Notes: generated by a model not told the origin, from the sequence alone. Positions 36,131-47,681 are shown, counted from the stretch's first letter. The stretch is DNA of 64,000 nucleotides from Nemertoderma westbladi (GCA_032718475.1 JAUCBJ010009117.1:31215-95214); one strand, 5' to 3'. Numbers and translations: made by a program.

Positions 36131-36700
36131 GTATATAGCCCTACTTTGTTTGGTTTATATACCCAGAAGTTGGGGTTATATACCCAGATCTAAAGCGTAT
36201 TTTAGCCGGCACAGTATATATATTATATACCGCTACGTAAGTGTTCATTCACTATAAAGTGTTTTATGTTTCAACAAACTTGTAATAAGTGAGTTTTCCG
36301 TTATTTTCATGACTAAGGAAATTATTTAAGTACCGGTATTTGTTCGTTGGTCGAATGATTAGGCGTTATAAATTGGTCTATACTATATGGCGAATATAAT
36401 TCCTTATTGGTATGATAAATCATATCGACGACACAACCAAACCAGCGCAGTTATTCATTAACAATTTCCGGCTATTTTATGAGTACGGTTTGGCGTACCA
36501 CAGAGAAAAATATTGCATTAACCGAGAACAGAGAATATCAGCTCCGTTATCAATATAACAGTCTGATCTTTGTTTAGGTGTTTTCGTAACCTACGATGTT
36601 TCGATGGTGAACATTTGCAATCCAGATATTATTTGTGAGATGTAGTTCCAGTTGAGGGAGCCATATATTTGTTACCTAGAGTGAGAGAAGCTTTATGATT
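36131..36700. other. No gene seen
   Basis: AT-rich intronic sequence of the FRMD6-like gene by my model; nothing recognised. Confidence 0.4.
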
Positions 36701-36940
36701 ATTGCTTCCAGTTGAGACACGGTAGATTAACTTCATTGAAATATATATTTTTTAAATGGTTTCCAATTCGATTTTTTCAAAAATAATGTATAGTTGAGTA
36801 TCATCTGCATAGATATGAAAGTTCTTCCTAAATTCAGTTGATCTAGAGGTAACGAGTACACCAAGTCTAGGAGCGGACCTGGTCGGCCTATGTATTCTTG
36901 AGGCACTCCATTGTCTAGTGCATGTTAATTTGAGAGGACA
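36700..36940 (-). pseudogene. LINE reverse transcriptase fragment (CR1/jockey-like)
   Basis: On the minus strand one frame begins with a GVPQ-type motif near 36910. The next frame gives FHIYADDTQLY at about 36789-36820, the catalytic YADD box of CR1/jockey-type reverse transcriptases. Frames are broken and the surrounding domains are too decayed to follow, so this is an old relic in an intron. Confidence 0.65.
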
Positions 36941-37151
36941 TGGGCATTAGACACCCTTTACTACAACCCAGGAGGAACTAAGTATTTAGACTAAGGAAAC
37001 ACGTTCGTGGGGCCTTCGCGCAGCACGAGGCCCAGTTATGAGATACAAATTAAAATTGAGCGACTGTATCACAAAATCAGGTTTTGAGAAATTTACCCAC
37101 ACCACCAATCAATCAAAGAAAGGGGGACAGTACGTGTTCACCCCTTTTAAT

Positions 37152-37171
37152 CCCCCCCCCCCCCCCCCCCC
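37152..37171. repeat. 20-C homopolymer tract
   Basis: A run of 20 C after ccccttttaat. One of several long poly-C or poly-G tracts in the window. Confidence 0.9.
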
Positions 37172-37244
37172 ACCCTTCCCAACCACCAATACATAACCGC
37201 GACATCTACCACCCACGGAAGGGTAGCACGAACTTATTTCCAAT

Positions 37245-37570
37245 CGCACGTTCAATATGCAAAGCCAGGTGGTTTATAGGAATATAATAAACGCAGTACT
37301 CGTATTCATTATAAGCCTCGTTGCGTTCGTCCTGTTTTGTATTTAAATATATTTCTTAAACGCAGGCTAGGACGTTCTTTATAATAATAATAACTAGGGA
37401 TGCGATCAATATGTGAAGCCAGGTGGTTTATATAATAATTTAGTCAACGCAGTACTCGTCTTCATTATATGCCTCGTTGCGCTCGTCGCTTGTCCTGTTT
37501 TGTTATAAAATATTTTTCCTAAACGCAGACTGACGATCTTTATACAGTTATAACTATGCGAAGTTTCGAA
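37245..37570. repeat. 163-bp tandem duplication
   Basis: Two adjacent copies share gccaggtggtttata (near 37264 and 37427), acgcagtactcgt, gcctcgttgcg and ctaaacgcag. They differ at several bases and small indels. Confidence 0.75.
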
Positions 37571-38364
37571 ACTGTGCGAGTAACTGTTGATACATCTATG
37601 TGGATATGTGTGATATGTGGAGATGTGTGATACAACGCCAACGCATCTTATGCCGATGTAGTAATATGGGTATTGAAATAATATTAAATTAATGTACACT
37701 CTTAAAGCTGCAGCGAAAAAATGTAGCTAATTTCCTAGGTTACATATAAAATAATAATATTATTTTTAAGAACATTAATTTTACTACTTTGCAAAAATTC
37801 AATTAAAAAATAACCAGACATATACATTGTGGAATAAACTATTTCAGAAGCCTACACAACAGCCATGCCATGGATAGTATTTATGTTATGATATCTGTCA
37901 TTCACCTGAGATAGCAATACAACATTTATAGTGAATTTAAAGAATGCTGTCTGGGCTGGAATAGCAATACTGGTTGTCTATTACTATTCCTCTCTGGTTA
38001 GTCTTAGCAACAACTCCCAGCCAGCAGCAGAGACTTGACCAATAATCATTCCCAGCAACTGGGAATGACACACACATCCCATCTATGTACCAGCATGTTG
38101 GCCAATAAATGAGCAGTATTTAATGAGAATAAATTTTTTTTGCCGTTTTAATTACTTTAGATCAATTAAAGACACAATTATTAAAGCAAATCACTTGAAC
38201 TAATTAAAAACTATAATAGAATGGCGTATGGGGATTACATCTGTATAATTTTTAATTATAATTATTTAAATCTTATACTGTAAAACAATTAATTTCCTTT
38301 AAAAGGCAGGTTGAAAATGGTGTTTTTACCGTAATAACTTAATTAACTAATTAACTGCTATTAT
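37571..38364. other. No gene seen
   Basis: AT-rich sequence with a taatta-rich second half. No coding frame or element boundary recognised. Confidence 0.45.
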
Positions 38365-38578
38365 CTTAGCTTCTCGAAGGCCACACTGAAATTCTACTTG
38401 GAAAATTTCTAAACTTTTGCCAAACAACATGTGTACCAAGTTTGGATAGATTTCATCAAAGATTGGCCGAGTTATTAACGTTTAAAATTGAACACGACAG
38501 AACGACAAACGACAGAACGACAGGTTGATTAATGGTACCACTACGCTAAGGCTCACTCACTTCGTGGCTCGCCCCACA
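38365..38578. mobile_element. Dispersed non-coding element, partial copy
   Basis: Shares ctaaacttttgcc, tgtgtaccaagtttgg, atttcatcaaagattg and the end aaggctcactcacttcgtgg with copies at 40551-40972 and 45880-46038. The left boundary is uncertain. Confidence 0.5.
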
Positions 38579-40250
38579 CGCCCAATCCTAATTCATATAT
38601 CCAATTCTTACATTTCCATTTACCATAACTGTTTACCTATTCTGATTTTATATGGAAAAATTTATTTCTCTAAAAAATTATTTCAAGCTCCTTTCAAGAG
38701 CTCCGTACTTGTGAATTCATTTTACAAACCACTCAGCACATTGTAAACTGATACTTTTCCACAGTAAATAAGACAATAATTAATTAACTAATAAGTAATT
38801 TAATCAATTAACAAAAACTAAAAATTCAGTTATCAAGGAGGGGATAATTGTTAACTGTTAAGGTTCCTGTAGCCTATTGCTTTTCAAGTAAAAAGTTTAT
38901 AAACTGGAAAAAGATTATGGTTAAATATATTTTTTATTGTTTATAAACAGAAACTCGTTTTGTTAGGTGATTTAATACAATATTATACATTTTTAATAAG
39001 AAATGTTAAGAAATGAATTTTTCCCAGAATATTATATTTTGGAAAAATATGAATCAAACAGCGTAGGCCTATGCCTATATGCTGCCCATGGCGAATAAAT
39101 CCCCAATATCTGCCCTGATCCTTTCATGCCAATGTCATGTGTCAACCCTCTCGATATGAAAATGAATGCAACGCAAATACCATATGATTGTGAGCAAAAC
39201 CAAAGACCAACACTGTAACCTGTGCTATTGACTCTCCTCCTATATAATAATGATTCGAATAGCGTGCCATTGTAATGGTAATGTGTCCATTTCCATTATT
39301 ATTGATTTATTTAACATTGTTGATTCGCTCAGATGCGTTTTTAAGTTTTCGCCAAGTGAACTGGCCTCGTGGAGGATTCATTTAGTTTGTTAGTTAAACA
39401 AACTATTAACATCTTCTTATGCATCATTCCAAAATACAGGATATGCGTATTTCGAAATCCTAACTTCGCATTATTTTCTAATACCGCATTTTACGTCCTG
39501 TTACTTAAATATATTCTGCTCTTAGTCCCAGTGGCCTTGCCTATTGTCCTTCCCTACTCTTTAATACAGCTTCCCGTTGTCTATTCAACCCCTTCTATGT
39601 GTTCCTGTCCACTTTGTATAGAACGTCTGCTCTGCAGCTGCCATCTATCCTCCAATCGCAGATAACACTTTTTACCAACGTCGAGGGAATTATGATCCAC
39701 CCCGTAGGTCTTCGCTGACTATTTTAGCAGTATACGGCAGAAAATCGATTGTGTGTGGTAGGTCGGAAGTGGAAGGTTGTCTCGTCTCATGAGCAGCGAA
39801 TCAATAACCTCTACAGTTGATTAACGCTAATACAATTCTATTATTAATTCACCTTTAGTTATTTTATAAAGTATAATAAGTGGAATTGTCGCCGTCTGAG
39901 ATACACCGATTAGTAACCAACCAGCAACACTTCACCTGTATCCCGCCATCTACGTGTCGGTTGCATTAGCAGTAACCGCGGTCCAATTTAATTCACATGT
40001 TGACTATCAGTAGAGCTTTTAATTGCTCAGATATTGTAATTGTGGTTAACTAGGCTATACTTTAACTATGTCTGTCTACAAACAGTAACTGTCACGTTGA
40101 CTGTACTGTACGTACATGTACAATCTCTTGTGATTGTACAATAATTATTGTTCGATTGTATTGTATTACATAGTCTCTGTCTATCTGTCTATCTTTGTCT
40201 ACCGCGGCTTATAGTCTTATAATACACCTTGAGCCGTAATAAATATATTG
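38579..40250. other. No gene seen
   Basis: AT-rich. A frame at 39369-39665 is hydrophobic and Cys-rich at its end but matches nothing I recognise. I leave it uncalled. Confidence 0.45.
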
Positions 40251-40255
40251 TCATT

Positions 40256-41525
40256 TTCTAATGACATGGACTCCCCCCCCCCCCCCCCCCCCTCCCAACT
40301 TTTTCTACACATTTTTATCATATTACTTGAACATGGCTTACGCTTGGAATTTGAAACACAACTAGTTCCACTCAACGTCGTTGTTACCATGAAACCCGAA
40401 ATTTTCGATTTTGACCCTAAATTTTTTATGAGCGTTTTAAAAAAGGTATATTTTGTGAAATCGCACCTACGAATCGTGACCATTCTTCACATTAATCATA
40501 ATTTATTTCATATCATTGGAAAGCTTGCGTCGCAAGGATTCGAAATATGTAACACGTACGTGAGGACTTCGCGCAGCACGTGAGTCCAGCTGAGCCCCTG
40601 CGTAGAGGCACAATTACTGAACCTAGTCATTTGCCCCCTAGCGGCGAGACAGAGGAGCTGAAAAATACTGTCTGTGAGCAGAATTTATTTTTAAGGTTAC
40701 TCCTACCAAATTTCAGATGAATCTGATAGTTAGTTCTATAATTACAGCTACGTTTACGTTTCTGACAATTCGCCCCCTAGCGGCAGACAGATCAACTACG
40801 TCTGTTTCTCTGTAGAATTGCTAAACTTTTGATAGACTATATGTGTACCAAATTTGGTTCCATTTCATCAAAGATTGACCGACTTATTAGCGTTCAAAAA
40901 TTTACGACAGACGACGACGACAGACGATACCCGTACGCTAAGGCTCACCTGGATTTGCGTGGCTAGTCCCACAATATAGGCCTATATATTTCGTTGAGAA
41001 AAGACTGAGTGAGATATAGGCGTTCAAAGATTGGTATTGGTAAGAAAGGTATTTATTCTAATTAATAAATACACAATGTTCTGGAACATTTTGTTTATGT
41101 ATGAATAGCTACGCAATATAGAAGTTGGATAGTCATACCGCTGTTTGTGTATTTATTAAGTAGAATAAATGGCCTTCAGCGTTCAATAATTCCTGCAATC
41201 TTTGAACGCCTATATCGTAGCTGTTTCTCAACGACTCGAACATTGTTACATGTTTGTAATCCTTGCAACGCAAGCTTTCTATTGGTATGAAAAATTATTC
41301 ACTAATGTGAAGAATAGCGACGATAGCGAATGTGCAATTTCGCGAAAGATACTTTTTTAAAACGCGTATAAAAAAATTAAAGGCAAAATCGAAAATTCCG
41401 GCTTCATGGGGACATCGACGGTGAGTTGAACTAGTTCTGTTTCAAATTTCAAGCAGTATGATAAAGATTTGTAGAAATGTTATTATTTTTGTCCCTGGGG
41501 GGGGGGGGGGGGGGGGGGTGTATTT
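40256..41525. mobile_element. Inverted-repeat element with poly-C/poly-G tips
   Basis: The left arm (about 40270-40560) starts with 20 C at 40273-40292. The right arm (about 41245-41518) ends with 22 G at 41497-41518. The arms are diverged inverted copies: ttgaaacacaactagttc opposite gaactagttctgtttcaaat, and gaaagcttgcgtcgcaagga opposite ccttgcaacgcaagctttct. Inside are a copy of the dispersed element (40551-40972) and a smaller inverted pair (tataggcgttcaaagattg at 41017 and caatctttgaacgcctata at 41195). No coding frame. Confidence 0.6.
40551..40972. mobile_element. Dispersed non-coding element, longest copy
   Basis: Runs from cgtacgtgaggacttcgcgc to tgcgtggctagtcccac. It contains two cgccccctagcggc-type blocks, accaaatttcagatgaat, gtgtaccaaatttggt and gaccgacttattagcgtt, all shared with the copies near 48627-48890 and 38365-38578. 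Confidence 0.55.
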
Positions 41526-41624
41526 ACAAATTGATTATCATTATTGTACCTAATGCCATATATTTTTGCTCAATGTTAATTCTACTTTATCATTATTATA
41601 ATTTACTATTATATTAACCGACAG

Positions 41625-43616
41625 ATAAACCAACCGCGGCGATTGGACCACGTTAGTCATCCCAAGGCCGAGATCGTTCTCCCCATATCGGTCCGGCCCG
41701 AGATCTCCCGTCTAAAGGGCACTGACCACGGTCCCAAGAAACTCGTTACAATCGGCCAATCCCTCTCCGCGTGCCACCAGCCCCCCTATCGGCTGCCGCA
41801 CCAACGGCCCATCCCCCAGCGCGCCCAGCAGGGGTTCCTCGTCTCCCAACGGCCCAGCACCACTGGCCTCGTTACCCAGCAACGCCCCGGCCAACCCGTG
41901 GGTTCAGCACCGGCTAAACATCGGCCTGGGTCACCAGCATTATCGCATACTGTGCCGTCCGAACCCACGGCCCCATCCTTATTAGTTCGCTCAGAACGGT
42001 TGGGGCGCCACTCAGTGACTCGGCCAGACCCACCCGGCCCTGGGCGTTACCAGCCGGCGTCCCTCGCCCCAACACCACTGCGGCAACCACCCGCAGCATC
42101 CACCTTCTACCACCCACCAACTGCTGCGACCCTCCACCAACCACCAGCTGCTGCCACCCCACACCAACCACACGCGGCTGCCACCCCTCGCCAGCCACCT
42201 GCTGCCGCCACCCTTCACCAGCCACCTTCTTCCGCAACCCTCCACCAGCCTCCTTCTTCCGCCACCCTCCGTCGGCCACCCGCAGCCACCACACCCCGCC
42301 AACCACCCACTCCATCCACCCTCCGCCAGCCCCCCTCTGTACCCGCTCCTCCCACATTCTCCAGCGTTTACGCGGACACTATAATCTCTAGCGATAAGAA
42401 TCCCTTCCTTCTCGGTAAACCTACTCCGGACACGGGGTTGCTGTCCCGATGGACCAACAGACTCAGTATCGGCAGTTCCTTAGACCCTTCCGACGAGTCG
42501 AGGATCAGTTATGGTACGGTCGCTAAACAGTCCTTCAACGACGTGGTAACGGGCGCGAGACTCGCTAAACAATGGACGCCGCCACGCGCAGATGGAAGGA
42601 TCGAGCGATCCAGCGGAAAACAGTGCGACGAGTCCGAACTCAACCGAGCTGTCTATCGGACCAACGCTCGGTCGTCTGGAGGCGGCGCCACCAACTGCGG
42701 GACGCCTCATGGATGTCCGGATGACTCATCAACCCACTGCGGGACGCCTCATGGGTGTCCGGATGACTCATCAACCCACTGCGCGACACCTCATGGGTGT
42801 CCGGATGACTCATCAACCCACTGTGGGACGCCTCATGGGTGTCCGGATGACTCATCAACCCACTGCGGGACACCTCATGGGTGTCCGGATGACTCATCAA
42901 CCCACTGCGGGACACCTCATGGGTGTCCGGATGACAGAACTTATTGCGACTCGCCCCGTGAGGAAGGTTACTCGGAGTACTGCGACACCACGATTGGGTG
43001 GTCGGGTGCACCACTTCCTGCGTACCCCAGTGACCGACCCCGTTGCGGCACCAGCGAGGGGTGCGGCACCCCCCATGGGTGCGGCACTCCTGACCCATTT
43101 GATTTCCCTTCCCCGCCACCGTTCCCCTCCAACGTCGATGCCGCCGACATGGGTTTCGAGCGCGACGACTCTTTGCGTCGCAGCGCCGATAGAAACTTCT
43201 CTAAATCGAGTCCGGAACTCAATGGCGAACGCGACGACTCGGATCTAGTGTTCGGACACTCGGCCACGGACTATAACCTCAGCGGACACATTATGCTGCA
43301 GTACAAGACGTACGCGTGTCTGACGGAGATCCTACCGGTCGGAGGTGGCGCGGCTGGCGAGGTATCCATCACGGGATCGCTGGACTTCGACCGGATACTC
43401 CCCACCCACGCCCAGGGTACCATGGGGATCTACAACATCGGGGTCTACAAGGGCTCGGTTAGCGACGAAGGGTTGCACCATCTGGGAGGGTGGTTCGGCG
43501 GTGTTCGCAGCGGTGCTGGTAGTCGTGAGAACCTGTTGGTTCGTGCTGCAGGGTGCAGCTCGGCTCCGGATCTACCGTCGCTTCTACGACGGGTCAACGT
43601 CTACGGGCGCTCCTGA
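41625..43616 (+). CDS. Proline-rich large exon, probable C-terminal part of the FRMD6/Expanded-like gene
   Basis: This frame has no ATG near its start. It follows a plausible acceptor (accgacag at 41617-41624) and opens INQPRRLDHVSHPK. The preceding FERM exon ends in the same phase (0), so I infer that the two are spliced. The joint product would be about 1,290 residues, closer to fly Expanded than to vertebrate FRMD6. The exon encodes a Pro/Ala/Thr/His-rich segment (42090-42340), a conserved-looking stretch (FSSVYADTIISSDKNPFLLG), six tandem copies of a 14-residue unit CGTPHGCPDDSSTH (42696-42935) and a final ordered region (YKTYACLTEILPV, GSLDFDRIL, TMGIYNIGVYKGSV). I see no PPxY motif. I do not recognise the C-terminal region. 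It could be a separate gene whose first exon I missed. The last 45 codons may be in the wrong frame (see findings). Confidence 0.55.
   Translation: MNQPRRLDHVSHPKAEIVLPISVRPEISRLKGTDHGPKKLVTIGQSLSACHQPPYRLPHQRPIPQRAQQGFLVSQRPSTTGLVTQQRPGQPVGSAPAKHRPGSPALSHTVPSEPTAPSLLVRSERLGRHSVTRPDPPGPGRYQPASLAPTPLRQPPAASTFYHPPTAATLHQPPAAATPHQPHAAATPRQPPAAATLHQPPSSATLHQPPSSATLRRPPAATTPRQPPTPSTLRQPPSVPAPPTFSSVYADTIISSDKNPFLLGKPTPDTGLLSRWTNRLSIGSSLDPSDESRISYGTVAKQSFNDVVTGARLAKQWTPPRADGRIERSSGKQCDESELNRAVYRTNARSSGGGATNCGTPHGCPDDSSTHCGTPHGCPDDSSTHCATPHGCPDDSSTHCGTPHGCPDDSSTHCGTPHGCPDDSSTHCGTPHGCPDDRTYCDSPREEGYSEYCDTTIGWSGAPLPAYPSDRPRCGTSEGCGTPHGCGTPDPFDFPSPPPFPSNVDAADMGFERDDSLRRSADRNFSKSSPELNGERDDSDLVFGHSATDYNLSGHIMLQYKTYACLTEILPVGGGAAGEVSITGSLDFDRILPTHAQGTMGIYNIGVYKGSVSDEGLHHLGGWFGGVRSGAGSRENLLVRAAGCSSAPDLPSLLRRVNVYGRS
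42696..42935 (+). repeat. 42-bp coding minisatellite, 6 copies
   Basis: Six units of 42 bp reading CGTPHGCPDDSSTH; the last is cut short. Units differ by single bases (gga/ggg, gcg/ggg, gtggg). The frame is preserved. Confidence 0.9.
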
Positions 43617-43950
43617 TCCAGGTGACTCCGCCAGTATAACGACAGTGTTAAGGTGTTGCGGTGTGCGCGGTTGCGCAGCTGAGGCCGCGCGCGAAGCGAT
43701 CAATTTAAACGCCCACCTCGATATATTGAACCGTTAGTTTACATTGTAATATTATTTGGTGTTGTGTAATCTTATTGTTGCAATAGTGTCGTTACATTGG
43801 TTAGGTTAGTTAATTTGTATTATTTGGAGTTTATTTATTAACCGTTCGTAGTTCATTGGTTTATTCGCAGAAAGGGGCCCCGATTCATCCACCTTTATCG
43901 GTCGCAGGAAGAGCCAATCACTCAGGATCGTGTAATAAACATTTACTTTA
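43617..43950 (+). other. Probable 3' UTR with polyadenylation signal
   Basis: AT-rich sequence after the stop at 43614-43616, with aataaa at about 43934-43939. A second frame stays open from upstream to a stop at 43735-43737, so the UTR may begin there instead. Confidence 0.4.
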
Positions 43951-45486
43951 GCGTTAAATTATCAAATAATTACAATTACAGGATGTAACACTTACGTAGT
44001 TCGGTGTATTTGTGTAGCTCTAGGCTACAGTTTTGCTAAAATAAAAAATGTTCCGTGTAAGTAAATTCAATATGATATGTGTTGTTTATTTCGTGTAACT
44101 GTAAACTTGTTTTCAAAGTTCGTTTTTCTGTTTATATGCCTACCATATAAGCCTTCGGAACATACTTCTATATTATTATCTGTATTCAATTCTCCAGTAT
44201 AATATTTCTATCACGGAACTGTAAACATATCTCCTGGTCCATGATATACAACAAGTGGTAGTCCATAAGGTATCATTAATCAAATTAAATAAAACATAAA
44301 GCCTTACTTAGTATATTGGCTACCTACAGTGAAAATATATACTAGAATAGAAACTATCAGCAAGAAAGCCGGTAACATTATCCAATCTGTTTATCTCTCC
44401 ATGCTTTAACATGAAATAAACTAACTATTATTTCCCGTATATTCCATCGCCCGACATTCCGACCTTAATGATTGCTTTCATTATTAACGTATTTTTTCTT
44501 CCGTATAGTGTCGGGTTGTCCATAGTGCGTCTGTACATATATATACATATATATTGGCTTGGAGACAATTATTATTATCAATCAATACTGATTGAGGACT
44601 ATTCCTATAATTTGGCCTCAAAGCTACGAGTAGGTCGATGATTTTATAGTTTAAGGATATAATTTCGTAGGCCCTCAAATGATTCATTTTCCTAATTTCT
44701 CGATGAGTTTTTGCCAATGGGATTCTTTCTTAGACGCTTTGGCCATCGGTTAATGAGGCCTGTTGTACGGTGGTGTGAGGAGGACAATACGAGCTGCAGA
44801 AACGTGGATCAATAGATGGGGAAGTAACCGACGCCTCCATGTCAACACCGACAATCAACTTATAAAATCGCACACATCAGCGATTCTTAATAACTTGGCA
44901 GCTCTGTGGGATTCCGAAATAATACTAGTTTATATAAGTCGAGTCGTTCCAAGGATTCAAACGATTTCCAATTAACTATTCATTGGGAGTTACTAGAAAG
45001 CCTTCAATCGGGATTGTATCAAATAACTCAAAGTTATAGTTAAGTATATGTGGCGGGTTTTGGGTATCACTCACTTTATTTTACACTTCTGAAGAAGTTA
45101 TATTCAAATTATCTTACAATTTATTACTGGATGGTTTACTGACATAAAAATTCTATATAATCAGAACATTTCCGTTCTGCTGGAACTATTTATCAGATAT
45201 TCAAAAAATTTACTTAACTATTCTTCCGAATCCCGTTAAAAACATGGCGGGATCGGGATTGCATTTTTCGCCGGGATCCCGGTTTTTCGGGATCAGGATC
45301 CCGCTTAAACACTAATATAAGACATAATCACAAGGCACGGAGAAAATAAAAAATATCACACAGAAAGTTCCAAAATACGGAAACAGTTAAGTCTCGTCAG
45401 TAATATAAACTAACTGTTTTTTAAGTTTCAGTTTTATAAAATAACACTAAGGACTTGTTTATTAGACGTATAGACCCCCCCCCCAC
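43951..45486. other. No gene seen; STX5 intron on minus strand
   Basis: AT-rich. I looked here on the minus strand for the missing syntaxin-5 membrane-anchor exon and did not find it. Near 45245-45305 there are gatcgggatcccg-type words related to the element ends at 47096 and 49928. Confidence 0.5.
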
Positions 45487-45492
45487 ACTCAC

Positions 45493-45800
45493 CGTTGCAC
45501 CACCTCCTCCTGCTCCTTAACCATGGTAGCCAGCTGCTGGAATATCTGTCCCAGCTCTACTATGGTAGACTCTATGCTCTCCATGGTACTGGCGCGCTCC
45601 GTAATGTACGCGTCCGTCTGCTCCAGCAGTTGGAGGTCCTGCATCTGATTGGCTGAGCCCTTCTCCATGTCTATACCAACGGCGTTCCCTCGCTCGGCCA
45701 TGAAGAGAACCGGGGCGCTGGCGCTAGGATGCATACCAGTTCCGCCAGATGGCGCAACCGAGGTGAATCTATCGCGCCGCGATTTCTGTTCTTTCATGTT
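45493..45800 (-). CDS. STX5: Syntaxin-5, exon 3 (start of SNARE motif)
   Basis: The minus-strand exon starts after an ag acceptor at 45802-45801 and ends at a gtgagt donor (45492-45487), with CG of a split Arg codon. It reads NMKEQKSRRDRF, a linker, then DLQLLEQTDAYITERASTM and ESTIVELGQIFQQLATMVKEQEEVVQR. This is the N-terminal and central part of the Qa-SNARE helix, including the zero-layer Gln in IFQQL. Syntaxin-5 mediates ER-Golgi and intra-Golgi vesicle fusion. Its neighbour exons continue the protein without a phase conflict. The rest of the SNARE helix and the membrane anchor should follow at lower coordinates, but I could not find them. Confidence 0.88.
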
Positions 45801-45879
45801 CTATTCGGAATAAAAACAACATTAACAATGGAATCTTACCGGATATCAATCCGAAACGAACACTTTATTATTGTTTAAT

Positions 45880-46038
45880 GTGGGGCGAGCCACGAAAGGT
45901 AAATGTAATACGGGTAATTCTGACGTTCTGTTGTGTCCAATTTTGAACGTTAATAACTCAGCCAATCTCATATCAATCAGTATCTCATAGCTGAGCCTCG
46001 TGCTGGGCGAAGCGAAGGCCTCACGAACCGAACGTGTG
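45880..46038. mobile_element. Short copy of the dispersed element with both ends
   Basis: Runs from gtggggcgagccacgaaag to cctcacgaaccgaacgtgt. The interior is only about 110 bp and retains gttaataactcagccaatct. This copy best shows the two ends of the family. No clear target duplication was seen. Confidence 0.55.
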
Positions 46039-46554
46039 ATTATAGTATTTTAAACAAGCAGATTGTAGAGGTGCAAAAGTAAGTAATGCAGATTTCAAAG
46101 CAACTTATGTAATAATAAAGTAAGGATGGTCACGAAGCAAGGATTACCGAAGGCCCTTCACTCTTGGCTGTTACCTGTAACGCTGTAAGACAGGGAAGGC
46201 TCCACACTAACTCCCGTGGTTGAACCGTGGTATGTAATACCAGAAGGTGTTAAATATGAGAACCAAAAAGCGACAGAAGTAAAAGTAGGGAGGCGTGTAA
46301 CAGATATTAGATAAAACAAAATGTTGCTTCTTATAAAGCTGTAGGGTTTTTTTATTGTTATAAATTATATATCACGGCATTGGGGTGTCGTTATATATTT
46401 TTTAATAAAATATACATTTTGAATTTTTATGTTAATCTAATCATTTATAATTTAATATAAACTTTTGGGAATGTCATTTTTTAAATTTTCTAAAAAATTT
46501 AAGAAATTATGTCCTATTTTGTCTTCCATCAATTTATATCTTTCAGTTTCTTTC

Positions 46555-46841
46555 ATGCACTATTCAAGCATCCTGTCTGAAGGCCCAGCAACCACTCAAT
46601 TACATTTTCAATAATAATTACTTTTTCCCTTATGAAATTTTTTTCATTTTATCTTAAAATTATCAAAGTATAAAATATCAAAATTATTTCTTACTACTTA
46701 TTAAAATACTCTATTAAAATATTACTCTTACTAAAATGCTGGTATAACCAAGTTGATGTAAAAGGAAATATATATGTTTTAATAGACATCCGCATCCGCA
46801 TCCGTGCGGATGTTAAAAATATAACATTCGCAACATCCCTA
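46555..46841. mobile_element. Truncated copy of the hAT-like element of 35062-36130
   Basis: Begins catgcactattcaagcatcc and ends acattcgcaacatcccta, matching the internal and right-end parts of the 35-kb element. The left terminus with tagggatgtgg is missing. Confidence 0.7.
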
Positions 46842-47681
46842 TAACATACAATATCACAATAAAACCACTTTACTTATAATACTGTGTGTTAGCCGCTTGT
46901 ATATAGCCTGAAGGGATAGTCTAAATGTAAATAAATGCAGTAATTTTAGCAACAATTTAAAAAATTATATTTTAATTAGTCACCGGTATCATTATTTATT
47001 GTTATTAAACTTTAGTTTTTATTCCAAAAAGGAACAGCCATATATAAAACAATAACACAAATAATACAACCTGTTTACAAGTTATTTTTATATATTAGTG
47101 TTGCAACGGAATTCGGGATCGAGATCGGGATTGCAACTGTCATGTGACTGGGATCCCAATTTTCGGGATCGGGATTTTTAATTTTATTGCGGCCCGACAC
47201 ATTCAAAACCTAAAATAGCTATCTGCCCTGCCCTGCCCTCTTTATAGGATAAAAAAAACTTTCGAGAAATCTCATGTACTAAAAAATGCCTAATATGTAA
47301 AAATGTCCAACGACTTGTTTCAAATGTTTCACAGACATCGTTTATCTCCCACGTACGTATTTCATTTCACTTACGTTTTTAATATAATTTCTGTAACATT
47401 TTTAATATATCTACAGCGTCTCACTGAATCGCTGCCACATAAAAATGTTTTTTTTCATATCAAATAAAAAGCAACACGTGTTTCTATTATTTATAATATC
47501 GATATTCTTTAGATTTATTATAATTTATTATAACTAACCGACTATGTTAATTAACCACCACATACAAATACTATTACAACTCAGTTACGCTCTTTTTTTT
47601 TAGAACGAAACAGTTTAAGATTAGTTTATAATTAAAAGTAAACATTAAACTGAAGCTCACAGAAACAGACGTCTACCGCCA

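Noticed and set aside
39369-39665. Hydrophobic 98-codon frame as a small membrane protein
   Set aside because: AT-rich composition explains the hydrophobicity; start context and conservation cannot be assessed and no family is recognised.
41914-42357. Minus-strand Gly/Trp-rich frame over the proline-rich exon
   Set aside because: A mirror of Pro/His/Ala-rich codons; no start context or family resemblance.
44763-44975. Short plus-strand frame as an exon
   Set aside because: No domain, no splice signals and it lies in the STX5 intron.
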